A stretch of 64,000 nt of DNA from Oscillospiraceae bacterium (GTDB lineage: Bacteria; Bacillota; Clostridia; Oscillospirales; Oscillospiraceae), in the NCBI GenBank assembly GCA_021770845.1, contig JAETQF010000002.1, positions 62,001 through 126,000 of the forward strand. Direction: 5' to 3'. Every line of letters begins with the position of its first letter. Position 1 is the stretch's first letter. The notes beneath the pieces were generated by a model, which saw only the letters and a list, made by a program, of their open reading frames with translations, had not been told where the DNA came from and ran no database searches. Both the position numbers and the translations under genes were made by a program. Below are positions 24,494 to 30,772 of the stretch, piece by piece.

Positions 24494-24862
24494 TCAGAAC
24501 ACCAGCACCCGGAGAACCAGGGCCACCATGACCCCCGCCGCCGACAGGGTGGCGGCCAGCTCCCCCAGGGCCAGGGCCGCCCGGTGCTTCTCCCGGGGGC
24601 GGCGGCGCAGCTCCCGGCCCTCGTAGGACGCCAGGCCGCTCTCCGGCTCCTCCCAGCCGTCCTCGGGCTGCTCCGGCTCGTCCAGCTCCACCAGGTTCTC
24701 CGCCTTCCACGCGGCCAGATCCACCACCTTGCCCGCCGGGGCCGCCGTCTCCCACCAGCAGGGGGCCGCGCCGCCCTCTCCGCCGGACGCCCGCTCCAGG
24801 CGCCGCCCGGCGGCCTCGCCCTGCCACAGACTCTGTTGGGTCAGATAGATGGTTTGTTTCAT
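24494..24862 (-). CDS. Small tail-anchored membrane protein, unknown function
   Basis: The protein has 122 residues. The N-terminal part is soluble and acidic (VDLAAWKAENLVELDEPEQPEDG), a basic RRRPREKHR patch follows, and the last 30 residues (ALGELAATLSAAGVMVALVLRVLVF) form one membrane helix at the very C-terminus. It would sit in the membrane with the N-terminus inside. ATG 24862 follows GAGGAGG. It is monocistronic with its own terminator. I do not recognise the family. Confidence 0.75.
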   Translation of the reverse strand: MKQTIYLTQQSLWQGEAAGRRLERASGGEGGAAPCWWETAAPAGKVVDLAAWKAENLVELDEPEQPEDGWEEPESGLASYEGRELRRRPREKHRAALALGELAATLSAAGVMVALVLRVLVF

Positions 24863-25070
24863 TGCTAAAGCCTCCTCGTTCTATTTGGCCTGAGCATACC
24901 GTATTTGCAGTCCCATAAATCGGGATGTTTGGAAGGGAGTGTGCACTATTTTTTCTTCTCGTCCCAAATAATAATATGGTTGTTCGAGTTTGTCAAGGGG
25001 GTTTCGGAAATTTGTTCGATTATTTTTTGAAAAATTTCCACAGCTCCCCTCCGGATTGTGGAAGCTGTGG

Positions 25071-25104
25071 AAAAAAACCCGCCCCCGGCAGCTCCGGGGG
25101 CGGG
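25071..25104 (-). terminator. Terminator of the LysM/M23 gene
   Basis: CCCGCCCCCGG pairs with CCGGGGGCGGG across a 5-nt loop and TTTTTTT follows on the minus strand. A second small hairpin (25039-25070) and AT-rich DNA fill the rest of 24863-25070. Confidence 0.9.
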
Positions 25105-25112
25105 ACGATGGG

Positions 25113-26834
25113 TTACAGGTAGTTGCGGGGGTTGACGCTGGTGCCGTTCACACGCACCTCGAAGTGGCAGTGGTTGCCGGTGGAGTTGCCGGTGGAGCCG
25201 GCCCGGGCGATGATCTGGCCCTGGTACACCTTCTGGCCCACGCTCACCAGCAGGGAGGAGTTGTGGCCGTAGTAGGTGACGATGCCGTTGTCGTGGCGGA
25301 TGGCCACCAGGTTGCCGTAGCTGCCGTGCCAGCCCGCCTTGATCACCGTGCCGCCGTCGGCGGCCTTGATGCCGGTGCCGTAGGGGACGGCGATGTCGAT
25401 GCCCAGGTGGAAGTCGTAGCTCCCCCACAGGGTGCGCCCGCCGAAGTTGGAGGTGATGGTGCCCCGCACCGGCCAGATGAAGTAGCCGTTGGAGGCGGTG
25501 ACGGGCCGGGGGGTGGTGCCGGTGTAGGTGTAGGTGGTGGTGGCCTCCTTGGTGATGGTGGAGCTGAGGATCTCCCGATCCATCTCCACGTTGTTCACGT
25601 AGGTGACCTGGGCGTTCACCACGGCCATGCCGTCCTCGCCCTGCTCCTTCACCTTGGTGTCGCCCACGTACAGCTCGGCGGTCTCGATATACTCCACCGG
25701 GCTGGGGATCACCTGGTCATAGGTCTCGTTGGTCACCACCCGGACGGACAGCCGGGGCACCGCCTGCTGGATGATGAGCTCCTGGCCCACCCACAGCTTG
25801 TTGACGATGACGTCCGGGTTGAGCACGGACAGCTCGTTGGGCATCATGTCCAGGGAGTAGGCGATGGCGTTGAAGGTGTCCCCCTTCTTCACCTCATAGG
25901 TGGCCTGCTCCACCCGCAGGGAGCTGAGCTCCGCCCGGATGGGCTCCAGGTCGAACTTGGTGTTGGCGGGCAGCTCCACGGGGTAGATCTGCACGTCCTC
26001 CACAAACTCATAGCGGACGGCGTCGGCGGGAATATAGGGCTGGGCGATCTCGTCCAGCATCCGGTGCAGCTCCCCGCTGTCGGCGGCGGTGCCGATCTCC
26101 ACCCCGTCCACCGAGATGGCGTAGGCGGTCATATAGGCCCCCACGTCCTGGAACAGGGTCTCCTCCACCTCCCCGGCGTCGCTCAGGGCGGCGGGGGCGG
26201 CGTAGGCCGGGGTAAAGGTGACCTGGGGCTCGTAGTCGTAGTCCTCGCCCAGCACGCTGGCGGCCCGGGTCTCCACGTTGGACACGATGGCCTTGCCCTC
26301 GTCCTCGTTGGTGACGAGGCCCACCTCCTGGCCGTCCACCTCCATGACGTAGGCCCGGACGTAGTTGCCCTTAAAGGCAGTCCAGCAGATGACCGCCGCC
26401 GCCACGGTGGCGTACAGCAGAGGGGACACCGGGTGCCGGGCCACCATATCCCGGATCCTGCCCGCGCCCCGGCTCACCCGCTTCAGGCCCCCGCCGGCGG
26501 TTCCGTTCACCTTGTCCCAGCCCTCCCCGGCGGCGTGGAGGGCGGATTTCCCCGCCTCCTCCGCTTTCCGGCGGAGCTTGGCCCAGGCGGCCAGGGCCGC
26601 CTCCTTTCCGCCGGGGCCTGTCTGCCGCTCCGTTTTGGACGGGATGGGCTCCGGCTCCGGCTTTGCCTGCCCATGGACGGGCATGGCCTGGTCGATATAC
26701 TGCTTCCAAGACTGGGGCGCGGAGGAGGTCTCCTTCCCGCCCCCCAGGGTTTCTTTGGTGTCGCTCTCGCCTCTCACGTCAGGTCTCTCTGTGGCCGCGT
26801 CCTTGGGTTCGCGGCTGTCGTGTGTGCGCTTCAC
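25113..26834 (-). CDS. LysM-G5-M23 membrane-anchored peptidoglycan endopeptidase
   Basis: This 573-residue protein starts with a charged cytoplasmic region of about 135 residues and one membrane helix (VSPLLYATVAAAVICWTAF). A largely unannotated stretch follows, then LysM (YEVKKGDTFNAIAYSLDMMP, about 310-355), a G5 domain (about 360-440) and an M23 peptidase at the C-terminus with zinc ligands in HLGIDIAVPYG and GNHCHFEV. It should cut peptide cross-links of peptidoglycan outside the cell. The start is GTG 26834 after AGGAGGG. The long cytoplasmic tail is unusual for this architecture and may take signals from inside. A WalR-like box lies by its promoter. Confidence 0.92.
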   Translation of the reverse strand: MKRTHDSREPKDAATERPDVRGESDTKETLGGGKETSSAPQSWKQYIDQAMPVHGQAKPEPEPIPSKTERQTGPGGKEAALAAWAKLRRKAEEAGKSALHAAGEGWDKVNGTAGGGLKRVSRGAGRIRDMVARHPVSPLLYATVAAAVICWTAFKGNYVRAYVMEVDGQEVGLVTNEDEGKAIVSNVETRAASVLGEDYDYEPQVTFTPAYAAPAALSDAGEVEETLFQDVGAYMTAYAISVDGVEIGTAADSGELHRMLDEIAQPYIPADAVRYEFVEDVQIYPVELPANTKFDLEPIRAELSSLRVEQATYEVKKGDTFNAIAYSLDMMPNELSVLNPDVIVNKLWVGQELIIQQAVPRLSVRVVTNETYDQVIPSPVEYIETAELYVGDTKVKEQGEDGMAVVNAQVTYVNNVEMDREILSSTITKEATTTYTYTGTTPRPVTASNGYFIWPVRGTITSNFGGRTLWGSYDFHLGIDIAVPYGTGIKAADGGTVIKAGWHGSYGNLVAIRHDNGIVTYYGHNSSLLVSVGQKVYQGQIIARAGSTGNSTGNHCHFEVRVNGTSVNPRNYL

Positions 26835-26901
26835 GGCTGTCCCTCCTGTTGAGATTGGGGTATCCGCCCATCCTGCATCCAGTTACAAAAGAAACGTAAG
26901 A

Positions 26902-26918
26902 GTTACAAAATGGTTACA
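26902..26918 (-). promoter_or_regulatory. WalR-like box
   Basis: On the minus strand TGTAACCATTTTGTAAC is two TGTAAC half-sites 5 bp apart, which matches the WalR (YycF) consensus TGTWAH-N5-TGTWAH of Firmicutes. A third TGTAAC lies at 26887-26882. The box is just downstream of the proposed -10, a position that favours repression. Confidence 0.7.
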
Positions 26919-26923
26919 GTGCT

Positions 26924-26952
26924 ATCCTACACCTATTTGTCCCGTCCGTCAA
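26924..26952 (-). promoter_or_regulatory. Promoter of the LysM/M23 gene
   Basis: On the minus strand TTGACG and TAGGAT have a 17-bp spacer. Between this promoter and the thiT promoter (26953-27223) I see no gene or strong structure. Confidence 0.6.
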
Positions 26953-27223
26953 GCCCCGATTTTCCGGCCGCTGGACAAACCGCCAAATCTTTGAGGCATA
27001 TCTTGTTGTCCTTTGGCGGATCTGGGGGGAGTGAGGCACATTTTCTGGTGTACTTGGCAAAACCCCCAAAAATTACCCCGGATTTTCGCCCTTTTGCCAA
27101 GGCGTGCGGCAAGGGCCGGTGTCCCCACCGGCCTGCGGTTATTCCCACCGATCCGTGGTTGTCCCCGCCGGCCCGCCCCGCATTTCGCGCGGGAAATACG
27201 CAAAATCAATTTCCGTCGAATGA

Positions 27224-27252
27224 TTGACATTGCCCCCCGCTTCCGCTACAAT
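27224..27252 (+). promoter_or_regulatory. thiT promoter
   Basis: A perfect TTGACA and TACAAT are separated by 17 bp, 27 bp upstream of the TPP riboswitch. Confidence 0.88.
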
Positions 27253-27278
27253 AGGGACAACCGCATAGTGAATGGAAT

Positions 27279-27379
27279 ATCACAGGGGCGCTGGGGGTCA
27301 TCCCCGGCTGTGATGCGAGACAAAGCGCAGTCTCCGGTCCCTCGTACCTGATCCGGGTAATGCCGGCGTAGGAAGTGAA
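27279..27379 (+). ncRNA. TPP riboswitch (THI element)
   Basis: The conserved blocks are in order: ACAGGGGCGC, GGCTGTGATGCGAGA in the pyrimidine-sensor arm (the usual form is CTGAGA), GGTCCCTCGTACCTGATC, and CCGGGTAATGCCGGCGTAGG. P1 is formed by TCAC and GTGA. A weaker hairpin (27413-27441) follows but has no T-run, so control may act at translation. It sits in the thiT leader. Confidence 0.95.
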
Positions 27380-27464
27380 TTCGACAAACCGGGCCGTTGT
27401 CGTCTCTCCCGCTACCGCATTGCACCGTTTGCATTGCGGTATACTTATTTCAGGAGGAATGACA

Positions 27465-28028
27465 ATGAACAAGCAACACAATGTGATCCGCGCCCTGTCC
27501 GAGGGGGCCATCATGATCGCCGCCGGCGAGGTGCTGGGGGCGCTGAAGTTTGGGCACCTGCCCAATGGCGGCTCTGTCTCCCTGATGATGCTCCCCATCA
27601 TCGTGTACGCTCTGCGCTGGGGCGTGGCGGACGGCCTGCTGGCGGGCCTTGTGATGGGGGTGCTGGACTTCATGCTGTCCGGCGAGGTCGTAGGCTGGCA
27701 GTCTATCTTTGGCGACTATATCCTGGCCATCGCTCTCATTGGCCTTGCCGGACTCGGCCACAAGAAAGGAATGCCCGGCGTTGTGGTGGGCTCCATCGTG
27801 GGCTGCCTGGGCCGCTTTGCCTGTGTGTTAGTCACCGGGGCCACCATCTGGGGCGAATATATGCCCGAGACCTTCCTGGGCCTCACCATGACCAATGAGT
27901 GGTTTTACTCCTTCCTCTATAACGGCATCACTGTGGGCGTTTCCGGCATCTTGACGGTGATCGTCTGCATCGCGCTCTATAACTTGGATTCTACGCGCAA
28001 ATACATTCTGGGCGAGGATATCGCCTAA
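27465..28028 (+). CDS. thiT: Thiamine-specific ECF transporter S component
   Basis: This 187-residue protein has about six membrane helices and the ThiT pattern (MIAAGEVLGALKF, LRWGVADGLLAGLVMGVLDFMLSG, and the NEWFYSFLYNG stretch that lines the thiamine site). It binds thiamine and needs a shared ECF energising module (EcfT, EcfA and EcfA'), not encoded here. ATG 27465 follows AGGAGG at 8 bp; another ATG at 27459 is too close to it. The TPP riboswitch upstream confirms the ligand. The last codons (GEDIA) are echoed 70 bp downstream. Confidence 0.95.
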   Translation: MNKQHNVIRALSEGAIMIAAGEVLGALKFGHLPNGGSVSLMMLPIIVYALRWGVADGLLAGLVMGVLDFMLSGEVVGWQSIFGDYILAIALIGLAGLGHKKGMPGVVVGSIVGCLGRFACVLVTGATIWGEYMPETFLGLTMTNEWFYSFLYNGITVGVSGILTVIVCIALYNLDSTRKYILGEDIA

Positions 28029-28096
28029 AGAATATGCGTCTCCCCCCGCCGAAGGCGGGGGGAGACGGCCAATCAGCTCGGGCGAGGATATCGCCT
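28010..28096 (+). repeat. Echo of the thiT 3' end
   Basis: GGGCGAGGATATCGCCT occurs at 28010-28026, including the last codons of thiT, and exactly again at 28080-28096. Between the copies is a perfect 14-bp GC hairpin (28037-28067, CGTCTCCCCCCGCC arm), probably the thiT terminator although it lacks a T-run. Confidence 0.85.
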
Positions 28097-28119
28097 GACA
28101 AAAGAAAGGCGGCGATCCT

Positions 28120-28944
28120 GTGGGCAAATTCAGCGGCGTGCTGTTCTACTCCGACTACGACGACACCTTATATAATACCGCCCACACCGTCTCCCCGGAA
28201 AACCGCGCCGCCATCCACTACTTCGTCCAGAACGGCGGCCGCTTCTCCATCGCCACCGGCCGGGCCCACCGCACCTTCACCCCCCAGATCGAGCGGGAAC
28301 AGCTGGAGCTCAACGCCCCGGTGGTGCTGTCCAACGGTGCCATGCTGTACGACTATCAGGCGGATCGCTGTCTGGTGGAAACCCACCTGGACGGGGAGGC
28401 CCCGGCCCGTCTGGCCCAGCTGTGCCGGGTGTTCCCCGATCTGGCGGTGGAGGCCTACCACGGGGAGGAGATCTACGTCCACAACCCCAACGCCGTCACC
28501 ACCGCCCATCTGAACAAGGTGGGGGGGATCCAGATCCCCTGCCCCATCGGGGAGATGCCCACCCCCTGGGTGAAGGTGCTGCTGGAGCAGGAGCACGCCT
28601 ATCTGCTGGCGGTGCAGGCCCATCTGCTGCGGTGCTGGGGGGACAGCTTCGAGGCCATCTTCTCCAACCCCTACCTGCTGGAGCTCACCGCCAAGGGCTG
28701 CCACAAGGGCTCCATGGCGGCCCGGGCGGCCGGGCTGCTCCACATCGATCCGAAGCATTTCTACTGCATGGGGGACAACCAGAACGACATCCCCATGCTG
28801 GCGCTGTCCGCCATCCCCTTCGCCCCGGCCAACTGCGCGCCGGAGGTGAAGGACTGGATGGCGGAGCGGGGCGCCTCCCTCCTGGGCCGCTGCGACCAGC
28901 ACGCCGTGGCCCAGGCCATTGAGATTCTGGACTCCATTTATTAG
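28120..28944 (+). CDS. Cof-type HAD-IIB phosphatase
   Basis: This 274-residue cytoplasmic HAD hydrolase has motif I SDYDDTLYN (nucleophile Asp and general acid Asp), SNGAMLYD (motif II), a lysine region at GCHKGSMAARAAG (motif III), and GDNQNDIPML (motif IV). A type IIB cap lies between motifs II and III. Substrates of this family are sugar phosphates or cofactors such as pyridoxal phosphate or FMN, and here it is unknown. The start is GTG 28120 after AAAGGCGG. Being just after thiT hints at, but does not prove, a vitamin-phosphate role. Confidence 0.9.
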   Translation: MGKFSGVLFYSDYDDTLYNTAHTVSPENRAAIHYFVQNGGRFSIATGRAHRTFTPQIEREQLELNAPVVLSNGAMLYDYQADRCLVETHLDGEAPARLAQLCRVFPDLAVEAYHGEEIYVHNPNAVTTAHLNKVGGIQIPCPIGEMPTPWVKVLLEQEHAYLLAVQAHLLRCWGDSFEAIFSNPYLLELTAKGCHKGSMAARAAGLLHIDPKHFYCMGDNQNDIPMLALSAIPFAPANCAPEVKDWMAERGASLLGRCDQHAVAQAIEILDSIY

Positions 28945-28951
28945 ACAGGAA

Positions 28952-28980
28952 GGGCCCCCGTTTTGCGGCGGGGGCCCTTT
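28952..28980 (+). terminator. Terminator after the HAD gene
   Basis: GGGCCCCCG pairs with CGGGGGCCC and TTT follows, 7 bp after the stop. Confidence 0.7.
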
Positions 28981-29141
28981 GCCGACCGGACAAAAAATGT
29001 CCCCAAGGGCTGCCGCCAGGACATATAAAAAACGGGGTGCGCTTATCCCTCCCCGTTTCCCGCCGATACATAAGCGGGCGCCGGAACCCGCCGGACAGCG
29101 CCCCCGGATCACACCATCTGTAAAAGGAGCGAGAAAATCAT

Positions 29142-29777
29142 ATGAATCTGATCAAGCGCGCAACCCTGCTGGCCCTGGCCCTGATCATGGCCCTGGGCCT
29201 GACCGCCTGTGACAGCGTCGGCAAGCCCGATATGCCCATGGAGATCACCATCGACGACCACACCATCGAGCTGGGCCAGACCTCGGTCAACGACCTGGCC
29301 GGCTGGGGCTGGGAGGTGAACTTCACCGGCACCCAGAACGAGATCCGGGAGGACGCCAAATACGTGGCCTGCTACTTCACCATCCGCAAGAGCGAGAAGG
29401 GCTCCGGCGACCAGTTCTCCGTGTCCGTGTGGGTGCCCTTCCAGAAGAACTTCGAGGGCGACCGGCACGTGGATTTCTCCGAGGAGGAGAAGATGGCCAA
29501 GGAAGGGGGCGTGGTGTGCCGGGTGGACGTGCGCAAGGACGCCGCCGAGAACTTCAAGGTTGTCTACAACGGCAAGGACTACCAGGAGCTCACCTGGGAC
29601 GATGTGAAGGAGATGGGCGCCACCGAGACGGAGCAGTCCAACGAGTACTCCCCCATCTACAAGCTGGAGGTGGCCCAGGGCAGCCTGAACTTCAAGAAGG
29701 GCTACACCGGCAAGGACGAGCCGGGTGAGTTCGGCCTCGGCATGAACAGCGGGGCGTTCTCCAAGCTCCAGAAATAA
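29142..29777 (+). CDS. Secreted lipoprotein, unknown function
   Basis: The protein has 211 residues with a lipoprotein signal peptide (MNLIKRATLLALALIMALGL, then TACDS lipobox; Cys about 23). The mature part is a beta-rich acidic domain (MEITIDDHTIELGQTSVNDL, GWGWEVNFTGTQ) of no family I recognise. It would be anchored to the outer face of the membrane. ATG 29142 follows AAAAGGAG. It is flanked by terminators on both sides, so it is monocistronic. Confidence 0.88.
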   Translation: MNLIKRATLLALALIMALGLTACDSVGKPDMPMEITIDDHTIELGQTSVNDLAGWGWEVNFTGTQNEIREDAKYVACYFTIRKSEKGSGDQFSVSVWVPFQKNFEGDRHVDFSEEEKMAKEGGVVCRVDVRKDAAENFKVVYNGKDYQELTWDDVKEMGATETEQSNEYSPIYKLEVAQGSLNFKKGYTGKDEPGEFGLGMNSGAFSKLQK

Positions 29778-29783
29778 TCGCAA

Positions 29784-29812
29784 GCCCCGCCGCGTTCGCG
29801 GCGGGGCCTTTC
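29784..29812 (+). terminator. Terminator after the lipoprotein gene
   Basis: An 11-bp perfect stem (GCCCCGCCGCG) with a 2-nt loop is followed by CTTTCT. Confidence 0.8.
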
Positions 29813-29833
29813 TCGTTTCCCCTCCAGGGAGCG

Positions 29834-29909
29834 GGACGCCTCCATATCCGCTGAGACGGAGGCTGTAGTCAATTCTTTTCCAGGAAGTAGGACGCCTCCA
29901 TGTCCGCCG
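29834..29909 (-). repeat. Echo of the HD-hydrolase 3' end
   Basis: On the plus strand GGACGCCTCCATATCCGCTG (29834-29853) repeats GGACGCCTCCATGTCCGCCG (29890-29909), the last codons of the minus-strand HD gene, 56 bp further downstream with three mismatches in 20. In the gene frame the echo reads SADMEAS against TADMEAS. Confidence 0.7.
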
Positions 29910-30450
29910 TGGCCAGGGCGAAGGCCAGGGGGTACTGCTGGAGGGCCTGCCCCACCATCCGGTCGTCCTCCGGGCCGGAGAAGCCCATGTGCCAGCGGAT
30001 GGCCATGGCCTCGTCCCGGGTGAGGCGCATGAAGCCCGAGATAATGTACACCGACTTCTCCCCGTGGCCGTAGGGCAGCTTGTCCTCGTAGCTGTAGGAG
30101 GGCACCCGCTCCCACTTGCCGGTGGCGTCGTCCTTCACGTTGCGGAACCCCGGCTTATACAGGCCCACCTTGCACACATCATGGAGCAGGGCGGCGATGG
30201 CGGCGGACTCCATGGGGTAATCCACCCCGTAGACCTCCTTCACCCGCTCCCGGGCCAGGTAGGCCTCCAGGCAGCGGAACACGTTGACACTGTGCTGGCA
30301 CAGACCGCCGGCGCAGGCGCCGTGGAATCGGGCGGAGGCGGGGGCGGTGAAAAAGTCGCTCTTGTTCTCCAGGTAGTCCAGCAGCTCGGCGCTGCCCTCC
30401 CGGTGGATGTGCTCCTGATAGATCTGGATGAATTCCTCTTTTCCCGGCAT
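29869..30450 (-). CDS. HD-domain phosphohydrolase
   Basis: This 193-residue soluble protein has the HD metal motif: LCQHSVNVFRCLEAYL gives the first His, and ALLHDVCKVGLYKPG the HD pair, followed by YGHGEKSVYIISGFM and AIRWHMGF with further ligands. Such enzymes hydrolyse nucleotide or other phosphate esters; the substrate is unknown. ATG 30450 follows AGGAGG. An extended -10 (TGCTATAAT) lies at 30526-30521 and a 28-bp palindrome sits between it and the gene. Confidence 0.88.
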   Translation of the reverse strand: MPGKEEFIQIYQEHIHREGSAELLDYLENKSDFFTAPASARFHGACAGGLCQHSVNVFRCLEAYLARERVKEVYGVDYPMESAAIAALLHDVCKVGLYKPGFRNVKDDATGKWERVPSYSYEDKLPYGHGEKSVYIISGFMRLTRDEAMAIRWHMGFSGPEDDRMVGQALQQYPLAFALATADMEASYFLEKN

Positions 30451-30481
30451 GGCGCGGCCTCCTAATCATAGCGGAATATTT

Positions 30482-30509
30482 GTTCTCCCCGCCCCGGGGC
30501 GGAGAGAAC
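30482..30509. promoter_or_regulatory. 28-bp palindrome downstream of a -10 element
   Basis: The arms GTTCTCCCCGCCCC and GGGGCGGAGAGAAC are complementary except for one base pair. It begins about 12 bp after the minus-strand TATAAT of the HD-hydrolase gene, a position suiting either an operator or a 5' mRNA hairpin. Confidence 0.6.
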
Positions 30510-30528
30510 CTCTTACTTTTATTATAGC

Positions 30529-30559
30529 AAAAAAAGGCGCCGGGGGCAACCCCGGCGCC
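30529..30559 (-). terminator. Terminator of the 48-residue gene
   Basis: GGCGCCGGGG and its complement form a 10-bp stem followed on the minus strand by TTTTTTT, right after the stop at 30564. Confidence 0.9.
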
Positions 30560-30563
30560 TCGT

Positions 30564-30710
30564 TTAGTCCTCCAGCGTCTTTTGCAGGTTTTCCATGATC
30601 TCCGCCATCTTGGCTTCCTTCTTTTCCGGATCGGTTTCCTGGACGGCATCCTTCAGGCTGCCCAGCAGGAAGCGCACCCAGCTTTGGAATTGTTTATCTG
30701 TCATGCCCAT
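30564..30710 (-). CDS. Short hypothetical protein (48 aa)
   Basis: A 48-residue acidic helical peptide begins MGMTDKQFQSWVRFLLGSLK and ends MENLQKTLED. ATG 30710 follows AGGAGGTG at 6 bp, and a strong terminator follows the stop, so this is a good small gene. There is no signal peptide or membrane segment. The charged pattern suggests one amphipathic helix pair. The family is unknown. Its ribosome site AGGAGGTGCT is the same as that of the short gene at 63044. Confidence 0.78.
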   Translation of the reverse strand: MGMTDKQFQSWVRFLLGSLKDAVQETDPEKKEAKMAEIMENLQKTLED

Positions 30711-30772
30711 GGAAAGCACCTCCTTCTGGCTCCATTATAGCACAGCCGAAGGGGAAGCGCAAGGAGTTTCCG

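Noticed and set aside
24903-25070. AT-rich stretch considered as an att site or origin
   Set aside because: No tRNA end, no integrase and no DnaA-box cluster was seen; it is a normal intergenic region beside a terminator.
26953-27223. Possible gene in the region before thiT
   Set aside because: Several overlapping short frames exist on both strands but none has a ribosome site, motif or suitable codon use.
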